DNA of 13,186 nt from an uncultured Clostridia bacterium. GTDB taxonomy: Bacteria; Bacillota; Clostridia; Christensenellales; UBA1242. This document shows positions 12,821 to 13,186 of this stretch, in pieces (the first letter of the stretch is position 1; every line of letters starts with the position of its first letter). A program made the position numbers and the translations under genes. The notes under the pieces are model-generated. The model was not told the DNA's origin. It ran no database searches and was given only the letters and a program-made list of their open reading frames with translations. The DNA lies in assembly GCA_947623775.1 (NCBI GenBank), contig CANQHL010000032.1:1-13186 (forward strand), read 5' to 3'.

Positions 12821-13186
12821 TTATTCAATAATTGTTGAAACAACACCTGAACCAACTGTTCTGCCACCTTCACGAATAGCGAAACGAAGTCCTTGTTCGC
12901 AAGCAACAGGTTTGTTAAGAGTGATTGTCATCTTAACGTGGTCACCAGGCATAACCATCTCTACGCCCTTTTCAAGTTCAACAACACCGGTAACGTCTGT
13001 TGTTCTGAAATAGAATTGTGGTCTGTATCCATTGAAGAATGGTGTATGACGGCCACCCTCTTCTTTCTTAAGAACATAAACTTCTGATGTGAACTTTGTG
13101 TGTGGGTGAATTGTTCCTGGTTTGCAAAGTACTTGTCCTCTTTCGATTTCATTTCTTTGTACGCCACGAAGAAGCAATCCGGCATT
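12821..13186 (-). CDS. tuf: Elongation factor Tu, C-terminal part (cut by window edge)
   Basis: 121 residues of the C-terminus are visible, continuing past 13186. EF-Tu is the GTPase that delivers aminoacyl-tRNA to the ribosome. The visible part begins at NAGLLLRGVQRNEIERGQVL, the end of domain 2. Domain 3 follows with HTKFTSEVYVLKKEEGGRHT, NGYRPQFYFRTTDVTG, PGDHVKMTITLNKPVA and the hallmark ending RFAIREGGRTVGSGVVS. The GTPase domain is outside the window. The sequence is highly conserved and in frame to its stop. A strong terminator follows. Confidence 0.98.
   Translation of the reverse strand, partial: NAGLLLRGVQRNEIERGQVLCKPGTIHPHTKFTSEVYVLKKEEGGRHTPFFNGYRPQFYFRTTDVTGVVELEKGVEMVMPGDHVKMTITLNKPVACEQGLRFAIREGGRTVGSGVVSTIIE

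Overview
This 13.2-kb window is AT-rich chromosomal DNA, almost certainly from a low-GC Gram-positive bacterium (Bacillota, most likely an uncultured clostridial lineage). The evidence is the flotillin FloA, SepF, the rplU-prp-rpmA operon with an N-terminally extended bL27 and its dedicated protease Prp, an L21-type mRNA leader, strong AGGAGG ribosome binding sites and SigA-type promoters. Eight promoter candidates were found; all have a 17-bp spacer. TGG encodes Trp and TGA is a stop, so the standard bacterial code applies.

Layout. Bases 1-184 hold a 56-bp tandem repeat made of terminator-like hairpins. Leftward genes follow: a small membrane-anchored protein of unknown function (183-707), translationally coupled to floA (707-1753); an OGG-type 8-oxoguanine DNA glycosylase (1829-2665) that looks leaderless; and the ribosomal operon rpmA (2756-3031), prp (3024-3344) and rplU (3352-3659) with its leader and promoter. 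As given, rplU carries a one-base deletion. A 1413-residue surface protein with repeated Ig-like modules and a C-terminal membrane anchor fills 3889-8130. Two rightward single-gene units come next: a 68-residue Cys/Gly-rich hydrophobic protein (8418-8624) and a PH-domain-like protein (8929-9309), each ended by a hairpin terminator. After 385 bp of AT-rich DNA come rluD-like (9722-10624), lspA (10617-11246) and sepF (11236-11604), a leftward overlapping operon. Beyond it lie an unrecognised 233-residue protein (11896-12597) with a perfect consensus promoter, and the 3' end of tuf (12821-13186).

How the genes relate. Most of the window is housekeeping: ribosome assembly (bL21, bL27 and Prp, which trims bL27), translation elongation (EF-Tu), rRNA or tRNA pseudouridylation, lipoprotein maturation, division (SepF), membrane organisation (FloA) and repair of oxidised guanine. 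The accessory-looking parts are the surface protein, the Cys-rich miniprotein, the FloA-coupled membrane protein and the 233-residue protein. I see no tRNA, rRNA, CRISPR array, transposase or phage gene. No multi-gene system that is clearly new is supported. The strongest leads are the Cys-rich miniprotein, the hairpin tandem repeat, the FloA partner and the rplU frameshift.
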